A stretch of 64,000 bases of DNA from Muricomes intestini (GTDB taxonomy: Bacteria > Bacillota > Clostridia > Lachnospirales > Lachnospiraceae). Shown piece by piece: positions 60,203-64,000 of the stretch. The notes beneath the pieces are model-generated. The model worked only from the letters and a program-made list of their open reading frames with translations, did not search any database and was not told the DNA's origin. A program made the translations under genes and the position numbers. The DNA is taken from contig NZ_SLZZ01000005.1 in assembly GCF_004346165.1 (NCBI RefSeq), forward strand, positions 107,663 through 171,662, read 5' to 3'. Every line of letters starts with the position of its first letter. Positions within the stretch are counted from its first letter, which is position 1.

Positions 60203-61420
60203 TTGTTAGAAATTAAAACAAACGAATCGGAAGCGGCTGCAAGAATTATTGTCATCGGAGTCGGCGGCGGCGGTAATAACGCGGTAAACCGTATGATTGA
60301 TGAGCAGATTGCAGGCGTGGAATTTATTGCGATTAATACAGACAAGCAGGCACTTCAGCTATGTAAGGCTCCCACTCTGATGCAGATAGGTGAGAAGCTT
60401 ACGAAAGGTCTTGGAGCAGGTGCACAGCCGGAAGTGGGGGAGAAGGCTGCTGAAGAAAGTGCAGAAGAGATATCTTCCGCATTGAAAGGTGCCGATATGG
60501 TATTTGTAACCTGCGGTATGGGAGGCGGAACAGGAACAGGAGCTACTCCGGTTGTTGCGCGTATAGCAAAAGAGCAGGGAGCATTGACGGTAGGCGTTGT
60601 CACAAAGCCCTTCCGCTTTGAATCAAGGACACGTATGGCCAATGCCCAGGCAGGTATAGATAAATTGAAAGAGAATGTAGATACACTGATTGTCATCCCG
60701 AATGACAAGCTGCTGGAGGTAGTTGACAGAAGGACAACCATGCCGGAGGCTCTGAAGAAGGCTGATGAGGTTCTTCAGCAGGGTATTCAGGGTATTACTG
60801 ATTTGATTAATGTGCCGTCACTGATTAACCTGGATTTCGCGGATATCCAGACTGTTATGAAGGACAAGGGTGTTGCTCACATCGGTATCGGTGCAGGCCG
60901 CGGAGACGACAAGGCTCTGGAGGCGGTAAAGCAGGCTGTTGCCAGCCCGCTGCTTGAGACAACCATCCAGGGAGCATCCCATGTTATCATCAATATTTCC
61001 GGTGATATTACCCTGATGGATGCATCCGATGCAGCTGAATATGTACAGGATCTCGCCGGCGAGAATGCAAATATTATCTTCGGTGCTATGTATGATGACT
61101 CCAGGTCCGACGAGGCTACAATCACCGTTATCGCCACTGGTTTACATAATGTGGGCGGAAGTTCTTCCAAGCTCAAAGCAAGACTGGAAGGACAGCAGAA
61201 GGTAGGCTCCATCCTCCCCTCAGGGGAAAGAGTCAACAGAGTTCCTTTGGACGGAGAGCGCAGGACACCGACGCAAATAAGACAGCCGGGGACAGGCTCA
61301 TCTTCCGCGAGCCGGACAAATTCAGGGAACAGCACAATGCCGACCCTGGAACAGCCCAGAACACCTTCAGGAAAGGTCAAAGAACAACAGATCAAGATTC
61401 CGGACTTTTTCAAAAAATAA
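60203..61420 (+). CDS. ftsZ: Cell division GTPase FtsZ
   Basis: The 405-residue tubulin homologue starts at TTG with AAAGGAGG nine bases upstream. [15 protein letters not shown], the tubulin loop [29 protein letters not shown] and [11 protein letters not shown] are conserved. The C-terminal linker is Ser/Thr/Pro-rich, and the peptide [13 protein letters not shown] is the conserved partner-binding tail (IPDFF). It forms the Z ring at the division site. The last base of its stop starts a half copy of the palindromic element, beyond which an IS begins. Confidence 0.98.
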   Translation: MLEIKTNESEAAARIIVIGVGGGGNNAVNRMIDEQIAGVEFIAINTDKQALQLCKAPTLMQIGEKLTKGLGAGAQPEVGEKAAEESAEEISSALKGADMVFVTCGMGGGTGTGATPVVARIAKEQGALTVGVVTKPFRFESRTRMANAQAGIDKLKENVDTLIVIPNDKLLEVVDRRTTMPEALKKADEVLQQGIQGITDLINVPSLINLDFADIQTVMKDKGVAHIGIGAGRGDDKALEAVKQAVASPLLETTIQGASHVIINISGDITLMDASDAAEYVQDLAGENANIIFGAMYDDSRSDEATITVIATGLHNVGGSSSKLKARLEGQQKVGSILPSGERVNRVPLDGERRTPTQIRQPGTGSSSASRTNSGNSTMPTLEQPRTPSGKVKEQQIKIPDFFKK

Positions 61421-61459
61421 AAAAGGGGTCAGTCCCTTTTGCCGCCCGTTTTCAGAATT
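61420..61459. repeat. Palindromic stop-codon element, half copy C
   Basis: The left arm (61420-61441, core GGGGTCAGTCCC) and the start of the centre (TTTTCAGAAT) match copies A and B, but the right half is replaced by TGTTTTACAATTCAA and then the IS end at 61474. The arm alone folds as AAAAGGG-gtcagt-CCCTTTT and could still terminate ftsZ. Confidence 0.82.
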
Positions 61460-61648
61460 GTTTTACAATTCAAGGGGCTGTCGGTTAATACCGATTTTTA
61501 AGGCTCTTACACCAAAACAAGCATATCCTACAGAGTTCCATGCTTTTCAGCAAAGGACGCTCTGGTAGATATGCTTGTTTTTTCTTTAGCTGGCCTATTT
61601 TGGGGCACAAAATCCCCTTTTTCCATAACCCTGGACGCACACTGTTCT

Positions 61649-63198
61649 CTAAGCTGTTTTCTGCTCGGCTTTTCCTGTGAATTTCTCAATTTCATGGTGA
61701 AGGAACCGATGATATTTATTTATATTTCGACCCATTGCATACAGCATGAATTCTTTATACACTTTTTCTGAACTGCGGTAATTGAACCGCCGGAAGTTTT
61801 CGTTTTCCTTGATATCCCCAAAGTGACCTTCGGTCTGGATGGAGCAGATCTGACGCTTCAGGATTCCTTTCTCACTCTGTATATTGGCATTGGATGCTTC
61901 TTTCAGGGCTTCCCACTGCTCATTAATCTTCATCACTTTATTCCGGCCGCTGTTCTTTTCCGCATCATATTTATACAGACAACGGGCTTTATGTTCACAT
62001 CCGCTACAGTATCCGCTGTCTGCTGTCACTTCTTCCAATGTTTCACCAAAAGCTTTCCGATGCTTTTCCAGAACCGGAATCAGAGTGTTATAATCCGTCC
62101 GGTCGTTGCTCACATAGCCGTGAATGATGAAGTAGTTTTCCACTGCGATCTGGGCGTTGTATGCTGGTTTTAACTGCCCGTTAAGCATGTGGTCTTCCTT
62201 CATCCGCATAAAGGTCGCTCCAGATCTGTTTTGGAATAACTGTTGCGGTCTTTTCCCATGATTTCAAAACACTCTTTATATCACATCAGACGATTTCCAC
62301 ATTCTTCCAGTTCCTCATACAGTTTCTGTATTTCGGTCTTCTGTTTTCCCTTACTATGGACGAATGAAATTCCCTCACCCTCTGCAATCCGCATCAGATT
62401 CTTCTGGAGTTTCAAAATCTCAAGAGGAGAGCAGTTATCAATTTCGATGACCGTATTGTTTGAGAGTTTCTTATGTTTTGTCAGCTTCCGTTTCCGGTTT
62501 TCGTCAATTATACGTCTGACTTTTTCCATGCCTTCAATGAGAAACATCTGCGCATCCCCAAGATCATATTTGGGACCATATCCGTTTTCGTGCAGAAGTG
62601 TATTGTACTTTGCATAAAGGGTATCTATCGTATCCAGCAGACCGGCAAGATGGTAGTTGATACTCCCCCGCCAGACAAAGCTATAGTGGTTTGCATTCGC
62701 TTCTATTTTTGTACCATCTATAAAAAGCTCTTTGAGCGTGATAAGGCCTTCCCTTTTCAACCGGCGGAGGAACTGATAATTCAGTTCGTCCAAAACTTCC
62801 CCGGTGAGTTTTTTACTCTTAAAATCATAAAACGCATCCCGCTTCGGCTTCTGGCCTTTGGTCAGCCAGATAAAAGCTAGGTCTCTTTCGCATAATTCAA
62901 CAATACGGTCAACAGCACGCACTCCCCGCATATTTGCATAAGTAACAACAGCATACAGCATGATTGGATTATACCCGGTTCTTCCCTTATCTGAACAACA
63001 GGCAAGTAAGCCTGAAAAATCTAATTCCTCCATCACTTTTTTCAGGGAATAGACTGGATCGTCATCGGGTAAATGCAATTCGAAGAAACTGATGTTAATT
63101 TTTTGTTGCCCTTTTTCAAAAAATTCGTTATAATAATCTTGTTTTTGCATAGTTACATTATAACATGTAACGGAAAAAAGGTGGTTGTCGTTAGCCAT
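61649..63198 (-). pseudogene. IS1182-family DDE transposase, broken
   Basis: The N-terminal part (62281-63198) includes INISFFELHLPDDDPVYSLK, GRTGYNPIMLYAVVTYAN and LFIDGTKIEANAN with the first Asp. It ends in TGA at 62281-62283, yet the frame stays readable beyond it (YKECFEIMGKDRNSYSKTDLE). Near 62217-62222 one base is missing, and the frame shifts into the C-terminal part (to 61649). That part has EVTADSGYCSGCEHKARC with the second Asp and EGHFGDIKENENFRRFNYRS with the Glu. The full DDE triad is thus present but split by two lesions. ATG 63198 or 63150 could be the start; TATAAT lies just before the latter. Confidence 0.88.
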
Positions 63199-63229
63199 CT
63201 TTTCTTCTTTTTTAGGATAAAGTTAAGAG

Positions 63230-63261
63230 GGAGGGTGTGACCGGCATCGGTCACGCCCTCC
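63230..63261. terminator. Hairpin guarding the IS right end
   Basis: A 13-bp stem, GGAGGGTGTGACC (63230-63242) with GGTCACGCCCTCC (63249-63261) and one G-T pair, lies between the IS end and the transposase start. Many IS elements carry such structures to block read-in transcription or translation; the T run is weak. Confidence 0.6.
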
Positions 63262-63383
63262 TTCTTTGAGATTATCTATTTCCTGACAACCCCTTTTATA
63301 TACATTTTTCTCTGTTTTATTGTCCATTGTTTTGATATGTAAATCCAAGATGTCCTTCCAGTTTTATATGGAGTATATAAGAG

Positions 63384-63761
63384 ATGTGTGATAAGATAAA
63401 ACAAAGTTGGTCACGTTCAGAGGCAATGACTGTCATGGAAACTTGGCTCCAGGCATTTGAGCAGATTGATGCAATTGTAGCTGAAAATGATGAGATGGCA
63501 CTAGGTGCAAGGGAAGCGGTAAAAGCCTCAGATAAAAATATTCCTGCCATTGGAGTGGACGGTATTACAGATGCTTTAAATGCAGTAGAAAATGATGATC
63601 TTGTGGCATCTATCTTCCAGGACGGAGCAGGCCAGGGAAGTAAGGCCGTGGAGGTCCTGGTTAATGCAATCAAAGGTGAAAAGGTAGAGGATAATTACTG
63701 GATTGATTTTGAGGAAGTGAATAAAGACAATGTTGCAGAGTTCAAAAAGAGAGCACAATAG
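63384..63761 (+). pseudogene. Truncated sugar ABC transporter binding protein (RbsB-like), 3' fragment
   Basis: The 125-codon frame is the C-terminal third of a ribose/rhizopine-type periplasmic binding protein. SWSRSEAMTVMETWLQAFEQ, DAIVAENDEMALGAREAVKA, IPAIGVDGITDALNAVENDD and SIFQDGAGQGSKAVEVLVNA line the sugar cleft. Full-length proteins have about 330 residues and a lipoprotein signal; here an in-frame TAA at 63378 precedes the fragment and the 5' part is gone. The IS right end lies 90 bases upstream, so IS-linked deletion probably removed it. No ABC partners remain in the window. Confidence 0.85.
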
Positions 63762-63802
63762 GGGACTGACCCTTTTACAAGACATTTTCAGAATATTCTG
63801 AA
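63761..63802. repeat. Palindromic stop-codon element, half copy D
   Basis: GGGGACTGACCCTTTT (63761-63776) begins on the G of the fragment's TAG, and the central TTCAGAATATTCTGAA (63787-63802) is perfect. The right arm is missing and AT-rich sequence before the IS607-type gene follows. Confidence 0.82.
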
Positions 63803-63837
63803 TTTAAGGAAGGAGAGATTTTAAGTAATTAAAAATA

Positions 63838-63866
63838 TATACAAATATACTCAAATGCGATATAAT
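63838..63866 (+). promoter_or_regulatory. Promoter of the serine transposase gene
   Basis: TATACA (63838-63843), a 17-base spacer and TATAAT (63861-63866) precede GAAGGAGG and the ATG at 63896. Confidence 0.5.
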
Positions 63867-63895
63867 GTGTTTATGAAGGAGGCAATATAATAATC

Positions 63896-64000
63896 ATGAA
63901 CACATCGAATATCACAAACTACAAGCCAAAGGATTTTGCAGAGTTACTAGGAGTATCAGTAAAAACACTCCAACGTTGGGACAGAGACGAAATACTTAAA
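63896..64000 (+). CDS. IS607-type serine transposase (TnpA), N-terminus only
   Basis: Thirty-five codons are visible before the window ends. The sequence reads NYKPKDFAELLGVSVKTLQR followed by WDRDEILK, the MerR-like helix-turn-helix that opens IS607-family serine recombinases. GAAGGAGG lies upstream at 63876-63883. A tnpB gene would be expected further downstream, outside the window. The half copy of the palindromic element at 63761 lies just upstream, so the IS left end is probably between 63803 and 63890. Confidence 0.72.
   Translation, partial: MNTSNITNYKPKDFAELLGVSVKTLQRWDRDEILK

Larger units (their letters stand above)
61474..63293. mobile_element. IS1182-type insertion sequence, inactivated
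   Basis: Imperfect terminal inverted repeats are visible: GGGGCTGTCGG at 61474-61484 and, inverted, GGGGTTGTCAGG at 63282-63293. Between them lies one minus-strand transposase gene, broken by a stop and a frameshift, and a strong hairpin near the right end. No clear target duplication is seen at the flanks. Confidence 0.78.

Noticed and set aside
61571..62173. Plus-strand frames inside the IS
   Set aside because: They are opposite-strand shadows of the transposase; the minus frames carry the recognisable DDE motifs.
62281..62283. TGA in the transposase as a selenocysteine codon or programmed read-through
   Set aside because: The position is not catalytic, a frameshift follows within about 65 bp, and no supporting structure is evident; simple decay is the better reading.

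Overview
The window looks like a chromosomal segment of a spore-forming, anaerobic Firmicute, most likely a Lachnospiraceae (Clostridium cluster XIVa) gut bacterium. The grounds are moderate GC, strong AGGAGG ribosome sites, frequent TTG and GTG starts, a cotJABC spore-coat operon, a Bacillus/Clostridium-type dcw division cluster, an energy-converting [NiFe] hydrogenase and sortase- and SLH-anchored surface proteins. I cannot fix the genus from sequence alone.

Layout. (1) 1-16804 is a cell-envelope polysaccharide region: four family-2 glycosyltransferases, dTDP-rhamnose synthesis (rfbD), an initiating polyprenyl-phosphate sugar transferase, two LytR-CpsA-Psr (LCP) ligases, a cohesin-like membrane protein with a very acidic tail, glmS, a polysaccharide pyruvyl transferase and an SLH-domain glucosaminidase. 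The last two fit a pyruvylated wall polymer that anchors SLH proteins. (2) 16940-21298 holds an HtrA protease, then copA-csoR-copZ with two CsoR-like operators. (3) 21301-28013 holds a long HTH protein divergent from a 1639-residue sortase-anchored, pilin-like adhesin. (4) 28056-29308 is cotJABC on the minus strand. (5) 29418-30937 is tRNA-Pro(GGG) followed by a 1.44-kb island bounded by a 38-bp duplication of the tRNA 3' end; it carries a possible toxin-antitoxin pair and a gene relic. (6) 31060-34203 is a polar amino acid ABC importer. (7) 34311-44918 is a twelve-gene echABCDEF-hypABFCDE run: a group 4 [NiFe] hydrogenase plus its maturation proteins. (8) 45063-49399 holds asnB, an ftsW paralogue, degV and a small membrane protein. 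(9) 49621-61420 is the dcw cluster: mraZ, rsmH, ftsL, two class B PBPs, mraY, murD, ftsW/spoVE, ftsQ/divIB and ftsZ. murE, murG and ftsA are absent from it. (10) 61420-64000 is a mobile, decaying end: a broken IS1182-type element, a truncated sugar-binding protein and the start of an IS607-type serine transposase.

The sequence itself shows several recurring structures. A palindromic element of about 77 bp (two complete and two half copies) begins exactly at the last base of a stop codon in all four cases. GTGG boxes recur every 10 bp over the mraZ promoter. CsoR-like palindromes fill the 17-bp spacer of the copA promoter. A perfect intrinsic terminator ends four bases before the second PBP gene and contains its likely ribosome site.
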